A program made the position numbers and the translations under genes. A stretch of DNA of 64,000 nt from an uncultured Bacteroidales bacterium. Its GTDB lineage: Bacteria > Bacteroidota > Bacteroidia > Bacteroidales > Bacteroidaceae. Shown here in pieces: positions 1-8,070 of this stretch. A model generated the notes under the pieces. The model did not search any database. It was given only the letters and a program-made list of their open reading frames with translations, and was not told where the DNA came from. The DNA is taken from the NCBI GenBank assembly GCA_902789725.1, contig CADAPC010000004.1, positions 54,301 through 118,300 of the forward strand, written 5' to 3'. How positions within the stretch are numbered: position 1 is the stretch's first letter; the number at the start of each line of letters is the position of its first letter.

Positions 1-616
1 TCAACCAGGCGGCAGACAAATCGGTGGCAATGACGCCAATTTGGTCGCCCTGTTCAGTGAATAGAGGTTTGCAGTAGGACGTGATGATAAAGGGCGAAGA
101 CAATGTGCCCTCGTTAAAGTCGTTGTAAGGGTCGGTCCAGCATGCTTTTCCAAGTTCGGTCGGTTTTTTGTACCACACCTTTTCGTAGTAGTTATAGTCT
201 TTCTCCACCTCGGTTTCTATCAGTTGCTCTTCGCGAATGGTGTAGGCGGAGAAATTGTGACTTAACTGTGGGAAGAACCCTGGCTCCATCGTGATGGAGC
301 ATCCACTGATGTTTGGGTTTAGCTCCACCACTCTCCGCGAGTAGTTGAGCAGGGAGTCTGGATTTGGGTTCTTCATTACGAGCCAGCTAATGTTTTCGGT
401 GGCCACTTCCACTTCCTCCATGTATTTTTCGATATGTAGAGCCGTGTTCTCAAGCGAGTGTGTGGCATGCAGTTTTGCTTCCTCTTTTACAATTTGGCGC
501 GAGCGCACGAAAAGGAAACTGATGCATACAATGAACACGGGGGCGACGATGAGCAAGATGCCAAGGCTCAGTTTGAATGCTAAAGATTTTTGAATATGTA
601 AAAGAGGTCTTTTCAT
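1..616 (-). CDS. Cache/PDC-domain membrane sensor, N-terminal part (cut by window edge)
   Basis: The reading frame runs off the left edge, so only the first 205 residues are visible. It opens with a hydrophobic segment (about residues 13-35) followed by a periplasmic double-Cache-type sensor domain. Landmarks are GCSITMEPGFFP and KACWTDPYNDFNEGTLS, and the visible part ends in GVIATDLSAAWL. The fold and spacing resemble the neighbouring gene at 660-2132 (both share VEVAT.N..W), so the two look like tandem paralogues. Bacteroidota proteins with this sensor often end in a SpoIIE/PP2C phosphatase or a histidine kinase; the output domain is outside the window. It starts 43 bp after the upstream gene ends and is probably co-transcribed with it. 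Confidence 0.75.
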   Translation of the reverse strand, partial: MKRPLLHIQKSLAFKLSLGILLIVAPVFIVCISFLFVRSRQIVKEEAKLHATHSLENTALHIEKYMEEVEVATENISWLVMKNPNPDSLLNYSRRVVELNPNISGCSITMEPGFFPQLSHNFSAYTIREEQLIETEVEKDYNYYEKVWYKKPTELGKACWTDPYNDFNEGTLSSPFIITSYCKPLFTEQGDQIGVIATDLSAAWL

Positions 617-659
617 ACGTTTCGTTTCTGAATAATCCATCGGTTGGCAGAGGAGAAAG

Positions 660-2132
660 TCATCTTCCCAATTTTTCGAGCAGGTTGGTAATCACCTTGA
701 TTTGCTTCAACACGGTTTGCATCAATGTGGGTATTTCGTCAAGCTGTCCCTTCTTATGCCGTTCTTTCAGTTGTCGCACAGAACTTTCAATCAATTTAAC
801 GGGTTGCAGCATTCTATCTGCCACTTCATGAATGAACAACGTCTTTGCCTCGTTGGCATTTTCCACCTGTGCATAGATTTCGTTCAATTCTTCGTGGCGT
901 TGCTGGAGCGCTTCTGTCAATTGTTTCAGTTCGCTGATGCGGGCGGAGAGTGCTTTGTGCATTTTGATGAAACTGTGTTGCAGGGACCCAATCTCATCTT
1001 TTCTTGTTGTGGGCTTGATAGTCAGGCTGTATTCGCCCTTTGCTATGCGTTCAGCTTCGTTTGCCAGCATCTCAAGAGGTTTTAGATGCATTTTGACCAT
1101 CAGAAAACAGAACACCAAAATAAATAATAACCCTAAAATCATGATGATGGTTGCATACATCCTGAGCCTTTCGTTGGCATAGAAAATGTCGCTTTCTGGA
1201 CAAATGATGCAGGCACTCCAGTGCTTCGCGTTCAGTGCCTCGTAAAGCACGTAGCTGTCTTTGCCAAACAGGTTGACAGCCCTGCATCCATTTTCACCTT
1301 TCAGCATTGATTCCACCAATTCTTTGACCTCGACATTGGTCGAGTCGGCTTTCACTATATCGGTCACGAAAGTGTGATAAAGCCTTGTGCTGTCAGGGTG
1401 GATGAGGTAGGTGCCTTGTACGCCTAACATGCAACAATAGGAGTTGGGGTAAGGCTTCGTGCTCAACACCGTCTTTGACAACCAATCCACCTCAATGTCG
1501 GTAGCCAACACACCCACTATTCTTCCTTCTTTGTTGCGTAGAGGAGTGCTACACGTCACCACCGTGGAAAGAATCTCGTCGCCTTCAGCATGTGGCCTAA
1601 TCCAGCAGAGCTCTCCCACTTTCATGGGAATGTTGTACCAGTTGTGTGCCACATACGGGGAGTTGCTGAGTACAAAAGGCTCTATTTCCATCGGGTTGCC
1701 ACTTGTCAAAATGCTGTCGTTCCGAGTTCGGTCGCGGAAAGAATAGCGGTGGAACAACTCTCCTTCGCCATCGTAAAATCCTGGCTCGAGCGCAATGGCA
1801 CACCCTACGATGTGCGGATTGTGCCGTAGCAACTCACGTGTATAAACCGACATCATGTTCGGGTCGTCAAGATGATGTTCCACATTCCATTGCATATTGG
1901 TAGTTGCCACCTCCACACCATGCAGCATGTTCTCTATGCGGTTGACCGTACCATTCAGCGTTTCTTGCGCCTTGGCCAGCGACTCTTTCTCGATGGCATT
2001 GTGGGAAACAGTAAATAATATACCCAAAGCTGCCACAAACAGGATGGTGACAGACAGGAGCACTCCAGCACTCAACTTGGTGGGAAAAGCCCATGAGCGA
2101 CCTATGGACTGGAGAAGTTTTGGATATGTCAT
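660..2132 (-). CDS. Cache-HAMP membrane sensor ending in a kinase-like DHp helix, no ATPase domain
   Basis: Membrane signalling protein of 490 residues. There is a transmembrane helix near the N-terminus, a periplasmic double-Cache sensor (WNVEHHLDD, IVGCAIALEPGF, GVLATDIEVDWL), a second transmembrane helix, a HAMP linker (LKPLEMLANEAERIAKGEY) and a long coiled coil. The C-terminus contains FIHEVADRMLQPVKLIE, which resembles a histidine-kinase H-box, but the protein stops about 40 residues later with no HATPase domain. It may therefore be a receptor acting through the next gene rather than a full kinase. The longer frame begins with TTG at 2198, inside the -7 promoter box; the ATG at 2132 lies downstream of that box and is preferred. 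Confidence 0.75.
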   Translation of the reverse strand: MTYPKLLQSIGRSWAFPTKLSAGVLLSVTILFVAALGILFTVSHNAIEKESLAKAQETLNGTVNRIENMLHGVEVATTNMQWNVEHHLDDPNMMSVYTRELLRHNPHIVGCAIALEPGFYDGEGELFHRYSFRDRTRNDSILTSGNPMEIEPFVLSNSPYVAHNWYNIPMKVGELCWIRPHAEGDEILSTVVTCSTPLRNKEGRIVGVLATDIEVDWLSKTVLSTKPYPNSYCCMLGVQGTYLIHPDSTRLYHTFVTDIVKADSTNVEVKELVESMLKGENGCRAVNLFGKDSYVLYEALNAKHWSACIICPESDIFYANERLRMYATIIMILGLLFILVFCFLMVKMHLKPLEMLANEAERIAKGEYSLTIKPTTRKDEIGSLQHSFIKMHKALSARISELKQLTEALQQRHEELNEIYAQVENANEAKTLFIHEVADRMLQPVKLIESSVRQLKERHKKGQLDEIPTLMQTVLKQIKVITNLLEKLGR

Positions 2133-2195
2133 ATTATGTACTATTTTATTGTGCCGTTGACACAGCGCGTAAGGCTTTTTCTTAATCTTTGGCTG

Positions 2196-2227
2196 CAAAG
2201 GTAGCGGAATTTTCTTATATTGCCAAA
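2196..2227 (-). promoter_or_regulatory. Bacteroidota-type promoter for the Cache sensor pair
   Basis: On the minus strand, TTTG (2227-2224) is followed by 20 nt and TACCTTTG (2203-2196). This fits the Bacteroidota primary-sigma consensus TTTG-N19/20-TAnnTTTG. It sits about 65 bp upstream of the ATG at 2132 and overlaps the TTG start of the longer frame, which argues against that start. Confidence 0.65.
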
Positions 2228-2397
2228 CAAAACTGCATATATTTAAGTATTTTCGTGCCTTTCATAGCATTGCTTTATGTTGCATGGTGGATAAAAAGAC
2301 TCCTTGCTTTATATGCACACTTGCCTTAGCAACAGAGTGCTTTTGCCATACACATAAAAGAAAGTTCCAACTTTTTCTAAAAAAAACACACCTCTTT

Positions 2398-2429
2398 TTT
2401 GCTCGTATCGAAGAAAAGAGGTATTTTTG
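2398..2429 (+). promoter_or_regulatory. Promoter of mdh
   Basis: TTTG at 2398-2401, 20-nt spacer, then TATTTTTG at 2422-2429, followed by a short AT-rich leader to the mdh ATG at 2474. This matches the Bacteroidota promoter consensus in both boxes and in spacing. Confidence 0.7.
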
Positions 2430-2473
2430 CATAATCATTCTCATAACATTTCATTAAAAATAAGAATTGTATT

Positions 2474-3472
2474 ATGGCATTTTTAACAGATGACAAACTT
2501 GTGATTGTAGGAGCTGGTGGTGCTATCGGCTCAACAATGGTGCAGTTGGCTCTGACCATGAAGCTGACTCCCAACGTGTGTCTTTACGACGTGTATGCTC
2601 CAGGTATGGAGGGCGTGATGGAAGAGATGTTCCATTGTGGTTACGATGGTGTGAACCTGACAGCTACCACTGATGTGGCTGAAGCTTTCAAGGATGCTAA
2701 GTACATCATCTCGTCGGGTGGTGCACCCCGTAAGGCGGGCATGACTCGTGAGGACCTGCTTGCTGGCAACTGCAAAATTGCAGAGGAACTGGGCAAGAAC
2801 ATCAAGGCTTATTGCCCCGATGTGAAGCACGTGACTGTGATTTTCAATCCAGCCGACCTGACAGGTCTTGTAACGCTGCTCTATTCTGGCCTCAAGCCTG
2901 GTCAGGTGACCACTTTGGCAGCCCTCGATTCAACTCGTCTCCAGTCAGCTTTGGCCAAGAAGTTTGGTGTGAAGCAGTATGAGGTAACAGGTTGTGCTAC
3001 CTACGGAGGTCACGGCGAGCAGATGGCTGTGTTTGGCAGCGCAGTGAAAGTGGCAGGCAAGCCTCTTCACGATCTCATCGGCACTCCAGCCCTTCCTGAG
3101 GAAGAGTGGGAACAGCTGAAAGTGGCTGTTACCAAAGGCGGTGCAAAGATTATTGAACTTCGCGGACGTTCCTCTTGGCAAAGCCCAGCCTATTGCTCGG
3201 TTGAGATGATTCGCTCCGTAATGGGTGGCGAGAAGTTCCGTTGGCCTGCTGGCACATACGTGAACAACGAGAAGTACAACCACATCATGATGGCTATGGA
3301 CACCACGCTCGACACCAACGGCTGCACTTACAAGATGCCTACGGGCACAGCTGAGGAATTGGCTAAACTCGACGCTTCCTACGAGCACCTCTGCAAGATG
3401 CGTGACGAACTCGTGACTCTGAACATTGTGCCACCCATTTCAGAGTGGAACAAGATTAATCCAAACCTCTAA
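2474..3472 (+). CDS. mdh: Malate dehydrogenase (NAD-dependent)
   Basis: Cytoplasmic enzyme that interconverts malate and oxaloacetate; in anaerobic Bacteroidales it serves the reductive branch towards fumarate and succinate. The 332-residue protein has an N-terminal Rossmann motif (VIVGAGGAIGS, residues 10-20), the substrate-loop arginines (SGGAPRKAGMTRED) and the catalytic histidine in YGGHGEQMA. The length is normal for the Bacteroidales form. It has its own promoter and stands alone: the downstream tamB gene begins 14 bp after its stop, so read-through transcription is likely. The codon choice is typical of a well-expressed housekeeping gene. Confidence 0.93.
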   Translation: MAFLTDDKLVIVGAGGAIGSTMVQLALTMKLTPNVCLYDVYAPGMEGVMEEMFHCGYDGVNLTATTDVAEAFKDAKYIISSGGAPRKAGMTREDLLAGNCKIAEELGKNIKAYCPDVKHVTVIFNPADLTGLVTLLYSGLKPGQVTTLAALDSTRLQSALAKKFGVKQYEVTGCATYGGHGEQMAVFGSAVKVAGKPLHDLIGTPALPEEEWEQLKVAVTKGGAKIIELRGRSSWQSPAYCSVEMIRSVMGGEKFRWPAGTYVNNEKYNHIMMAMDTTLDTNGCTYKMPTGTAEELAKLDASYEHLCKMRDELVTLNIVPPISEWNKINPNL

Positions 3473-3486
3473 TGATTCTTTGAAAA

Positions 3487-6400
3487 TTGAAGAAGTACGG
3501 TAAGTACACGCTATTAGGTTGGAGTTGGCGCATCCTTCTGGGGATAGTGCTAACTCCAATTTTATTGTTCCTGTTGCTTGCCGTACTCATTTATGTGCCT
3601 CCCGTACAGAAATTTGCTGTAGATAAGACCGCTGAAATACTGAGCGAAGAACTGAACATAGACGTGACGGTGGAAAGTGTGCATCTTGCTTTTCCGCTGG
3701 ATTTGACGATGGACGGCATCTTAGCTGTGCAGGATGGCGACACCGTTTTGGCGGCACGTCAATTAGACATCAGCATCAAGGCGCTCCCTCTGTTCCAATT
3801 GCAGGCCGAAGTAGATGGCATCCATTTGTATGATGCTAAGTTGAACACCAAAGACTTGATAGATGCATGTGTGGTGAAAGGACATGTGGCTGAACTGAGT
3901 CTTGCCAGCCACAGCACAGATTTGCAAAACGAACTTGCTGTGGTTAACAAGGCACTGCTGAAAGAAGCCGACCTGATGGTGTTGCTCAACGATTCTGTGC
4001 CTGAAGACACTACCGAAAGCGAACCCCTCGCTTGGAAAATACAATTGGACGATGTTGAGTTTCAACAGGTAAGAGCCACCGTCCTGCTCACTCCGCAGAG
4101 CGACAGCACCTTTGTCACCGCCAACATCGCATCGGCTCATGCTAATGGATACCTTGATTTGGGAAAGGAAATCTATCAAGTACACCACCTTGGTATCACA
4201 CAATCTGAGGCAGGATTTGAATATCGCAACGAACCGCATTTCCCGCATCAACTCGACCCCAATCATTTGTACTTTACGGACATGAATCTGGCTGTTGATT
4301 CTTTCGAATATCGGGGAACGGGCGACATGACCCTGCTGCTGACCCAACTTTCTGGCATAGAACAAAGCGGACTCGTTATAGCTGAAACGCGGGGGAGGGT
4401 AGAGATGGATTCGCTCTCCCTGACAGTTCCTCAACTCCATGTGCGAACTGCCGACAGCGACCTGGCCTTGACTTACCGCATGGACCTGAATGCTTTTGAT
4501 GACATCAATCCTGGAACATTTGCATTGACAGGCAAGGGGCAGATGGGGAAAGACGATATTCTCTATTTTACTAAGATGGGGGGTGAGGAGGACACCCGCG
4601 ATGTTCGCAGCTTGATGTCTAAAGAATTACCAGCCCGTCCTGTGGAGGTGCAGCTGAAGGCGAGTGGAAACTTGCAAACCCTTGAGGCGAGTGAACTGCA
4701 CGTCAAGGTGCCCACCAAGTGCCTGTTAGATGGTACGGCCACACTTTGGGATGTGGCCGACGACCTCTCCCTTCGCACCCAGTTGAAGATGAAAGACGGG
4801 CGTGGAAGCCTCGACCTGAAGGCAAACTACGTGATGAACACCGATGCTTACAAGGCCGAACTGGCTTTCAACAATTTCGTGTTGAACAACTATGTGCCTT
4901 TCGATGAACCCACCGTACTCACAGGTCGAGTGTCGGCACATGGGCACGGCTTCGATTTCTTCTCTCCCCGCACGTTGTTGGATGCCCAAGCCCACCTCAC
5001 CGATGCACACATGGGGAAGATGAACCTCGGCGGAATGAATGCCGACGCATCATTGAAAAGCGGTGCACTAAACCTTACCTTAGCTTGCGACAACAATCAG
5101 TTGCAAACCAATTTCATCTTCGATGGCGAAATGAAAAATAAACACATTCAGGGGACGCTGAACATTGACCTTCCCTTTGCCGATGTGCAGGCAATGGGAT
5201 TTAGCGACGAACCGCTTACAGCCACCACCAACGGAACCCTTGATTTTTCCTATAATTTCGACCACCTTTTCCGCATCGATTCTTACATCAACACGCTGGG
5301 GTTGAAAGTGGGCAGCGACAGCATCTCCACCCAAGTTTTCAATCTCTATGCTGAAGCCATGCCCGACTCCACCGCTGCCACTCTTCACACCGGCGATATG
5401 TTTGTTTCGCTCTTCGCACCCCACAATTTGTTCAAGCTCTTGCCCAAGGTGGAACGACTGCAAAGGGAAACCGTCAGGCAGTTCAAGCAGCACAACGTGA
5501 ATCTCGATGAACTGAAGGCTTTTCTGCCCCACCTCTCGCTCTCCATCGCTGCCCGAGACGAAAACCCCTTTTCCGACATTTTGGAGGCAAATGACATCAG
5601 TTTCAGTGAACTTGCGGCAGTCATCACATCTTCTCCTACCGAAGGCCTCATAGGTAAGGGGCATGTGTATGCTTTCAAGAAAGACAGCGTGAGGGTCGAT
5701 ACGGCTTTCTTCGATATAGTGCAAGACACCACCCAACTTGACTACCACATCGGCGTGCAATGCAGCGACCAACCCTTGCTGCCTGCCTTTCGCGCCTATC
5801 TGGACGGTTATCTGATGGCCGATCGTGCCGATGCCCACCTCACCTATTTCGATAAAAAGAATCGCAAAGGCATCGACTTGGGCGTCAAAGCGTTGGCCAA
5901 TGACACCTGCGTCAATTACACACTCTATCCTCAGAAGCCGATTATCGCCTATCGAGAATTTTCCATCAACGACGATAACTACATCACCACGTTCCCCAAT
6001 CGGCCTACACTTTCCGACATACGCCTCTCCAGCCTTTCCGACAGCACCTATTTTGCCGTTTTTGCCGATGAAGACGGAGAAGGACGGCAAATTGCCAATG
6101 TCATTGCCAACGACTTGAACCTGAGGGAAATCTTGGCAGTGGTGCCCATCCCAGGCCTTCCCGACTTGGGGGGCATGCTCCATCTGGATGCTACTTATAT
6201 CGACCAAGGGGAAAACTTCATGGTTGAGGGTCAAATGGATGCCGACCGATTCTCCTACGAGGGTATGACCGTGGGCAATCTTCAGTCACGCTTCACCTAC
6301 ATGCCCCAAGGTGAAAACCTGCATGTCATCGATGCCGATTTGGCCTATAACGACACGCGCATCCTGCAGCTCGATGGCACCTACAATGCCGAGGCAGAGG

Positions 6401-8070
6401 GGGCTTTGGATGCCAGCCTTTCTTTCCTCGACCTTCCCATGTCCATGCTTTCAGCTTTTGTGCCTAATCAGGTGGCGAGGTTTGATGGACATCTCGCGGG
6501 CGACTTGAAAGTCACCGGACCGATGGATGCCCTCCTTTTCAATGGTTATCTGATGCCTGACGATGTGCATCTCCTTTCCAACACCTACAGCGTGGACCTT
6601 TCGTTGGCTAACGACACGCTGGCTTTCAATAACAGCCGCATCGATTTCGATTCCTTCAAGTTCTACAGCGTCAATGATAACCCGCTCACGCTGAATGGGT
6701 ATGTCGATTTCGCCAACCTTGACGAGGTCTTCATGTCCCTTTCCCTTAACGGGCGGAACTTCAAACTCATCGAGGCACCTTACGACAGCAAGAAGCTGCT
6801 TTATGGCAATCTTTATGGCGATTTCTTCGCACGCGTTATCGGTTCCACAAAGGACCTCACCGTTCGTGGTTTGGTGCGTGTGCTCCCCACCACCAACCTC
6901 ACCTACATCATGTCGGAAACAGCACTTTATCAGACCGACCGCTTGGAAGACATCGTCACCTTCGTCGATTTCAGTGTGCCGCCTCCACCCAAAGAATCCT
7001 TGCCCGAAAGGACTTACATGGGCATTGATATGAACGTTGTGTTGAGCGTGGAGGATGGTGCCAAACTGCGAGGCGAATTTTCGGCCGACAAACAGAGCTA
7101 CGTCAATGTGCAAGGAGGTGGAAACATCACCATGTCCTACACTCCGGAAGGTGTCTTCAACCTGCAGGGACGTTACACCATCAACGAGGGAGAAATGAAA
7201 TATACCCTTCCAGTCATTCCGCTCAAGACCTTCAAAATTCACCCCGGCTCCTACGTCGAGTTTATGGGTGCTCCGGGCAATCCTGTCCTCAACATCACCG
7301 CTACTGAGCGCATCCGTGCGGCAGTGGGGCAGGGCGATGGAAGTAGCCGCAACGTGCCCTTCGATGTGGGTCTGAAAATCTCCAACACCCTCGAAAACCT
7401 TGGCTTGGAATTTATCATCGATGCCCCCGACGACATCAATGTCCAGAGTGAGTTGGCCAACAGTTCAGCCGAGGACCGCAACAAGCTCGCTGTCGGCATG
7501 CTCGCTACGGGCATGTACCTCTCTGGCTCCAACAGTAAAGGCTTTGTGGCAGGCAATGCCCTCAATGGGTTTCTGGAAGAAGAAATCAACAAGATTGCAG
7601 GCAATGCCCTCTCCACTATGGTGAATGTCAGCGTGGGGCTTGACCAGACGATACGCGACGATGGGTCGAAACGCACCGACTACTCCTTCAAGTTCTCGCG
7701 CAAGTTCTTCTCCGACCGCCTCAATGTGGTGATTGGTGGCAAAGTGAGTTCCGACAACAACAATCAGGTTCACAACGAATCGGGTGCCTACATCGACGAT
7801 GTCTCCCTCGAATGGCGACTCGACAACGGAGGCACGCAATACGTCCGCCTTTTTCACGAAAAAGATTTTTCCAACCTGCTCGAAGGAGAAATTGACAAGA
7901 GCGGGGTAGGTGTCCTCCTCCGTAAAAAAGTGGACCGCTTCTCCGAATTGCTCATCTGGAAGAAAAAAGAAACCGACCTTCCCGAGCGGAGAGCGGGCAA
8001 CACGGGTGCTCCCTCTGGCAATGTGCAATCGTCATCCAACAATGCAGCCATCGAAAAGAAAGAAGAATGA
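3487..8070 (+). CDS. tamB: TamB-like translocation/assembly module protein (DUF490)
   Basis: Very long inner-membrane-anchored periplasmic protein of the AsmA/TamB superfamily, thought to bridge inner and outer membranes for phospholipid transport or outer-membrane protein assembly. One transmembrane helix (about residues 14-38) is followed by roughly 1,400 residues of repetitive beta-rich sequence and a C-terminal DUF490 region (about 1090-1470). The final residues are charged and low-complexity. No ATG fits: an in-frame TGA lies at 3481-3483, so translation must begin at the TTG at 3487 to keep the membrane anchor. The stop overlaps the tamA-like start by 4 nt (ATGA at 8067), indicating translational coupling. 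Confidence 0.88.
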   Translation: MKKYGKYTLLGWSWRILLGIVLTPILLFLLLAVLIYVPPVQKFAVDKTAEILSEELNIDVTVESVHLAFPLDLTMDGILAVQDGDTVLAARQLDISIKALPLFQLQAEVDGIHLYDAKLNTKDLIDACVVKGHVAELSLASHSTDLQNELAVVNKALLKEADLMVLLNDSVPEDTTESEPLAWKIQLDDVEFQQVRATVLLTPQSDSTFVTANIASAHANGYLDLGKEIYQVHHLGITQSEAGFEYRNEPHFPHQLDPNHLYFTDMNLAVDSFEYRGTGDMTLLLTQLSGIEQSGLVIAETRGRVEMDSLSLTVPQLHVRTADSDLALTYRMDLNAFDDINPGTFALTGKGQMGKDDILYFTKMGGEEDTRDVRSLMSKELPARPVEVQLKASGNLQTLEASELHVKVPTKCLLDGTATLWDVADDLSLRTQLKMKDGRGSLDLKANYVMNTDAYKAELAFNNFVLNNYVPFDEPTVLTGRVSAHGHGFDFFSPRTLLDAQAHLTDAHMGKMNLGGMNADASLKSGALNLTLACDNNQLQTNFIFDGEMKNKHIQGTLNIDLPFADVQAMGFSDEPLTATTNGTLDFSYNFDHLFRIDSYINTLGLKVGSDSISTQVFNLYAEAMPDSTAATLHTGDMFVSLFAPHNLFKLLPKVERLQRETVRQFKQHNVNLDELKAFLPHLSLSIAARDENPFSDILEANDISFSELAAVITSSPTEGLIGKGHVYAFKKDSVRVDTAFFDIVQDTTQLDYHIGVQCSDQPLLPAFRAYLDGYLMADRADAHLTYFDKKNRKGIDLGVKALANDTCVNYTLYPQKPIIAYREFSINDDNYITTFPNRPTLSDIRLSSLSDSTYFAVFADEDGEGRQIANVIANDLNLREILAVVPIPGLPDLGGMLHLDATYIDQGENFMVEGQMDADRFSYEGMTVGNLQSRFTYMPQGENLHVIDADLAYNDTRILQLDGTYNAEAEGALDASLSFLDLPMSMLSAFVPNQVARFDGHLAGDLKVTGPMDALLFNGYLMPDDVHLLSNTYSVDLSLANDTLAFNNSRIDFDSFKFYSVNDNPLTLNGYVDFANLDEVFMSLSLNGRNFKLIEAPYDSKKLLYGNLYGDFFARVIGSTKDLTVRGLVRVLPTTNLTYIMSETALYQTDRLEDIVTFVDFSVPPPPKESLPERTYMGIDMNVVLSVEDGAKLRGEFSADKQSYVNVQGGGNITMSYTPEGVFNLQGRYTINEGEMKYTLPVIPLKTFKIHPGSYVEFMGAPGNPVLNITATERIRAAVGQGDGSSRNVPFDVGLKISNTLENLGLEFIIDAPDDINVQSELANSSAEDRNKLAVGMLATGMYLSGSNSKGFVAGNALNGFLEEEINKIAGNALSTMVNVSVGLDQTIRDDGSKRTDYSFKFSRKFFSDRLNVVIGGKVSSDNNNQVHNESGAYIDDVSLEWRLDNGGTQYVRLFHEKDFSNLLEGEIDKSGVGVLLRKKVDRFSELLIWKKKETDLPERRAGNTGAPSGNVQSSSNNAAIEKKEE

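Noticed and set aside
2133..2198. Longer N-terminus of the Cache sensor beginning at TTG 2198
   Set aside because: The TTG lies inside the predicted -7 box, and the added residues are basic and unlike a signal anchor.
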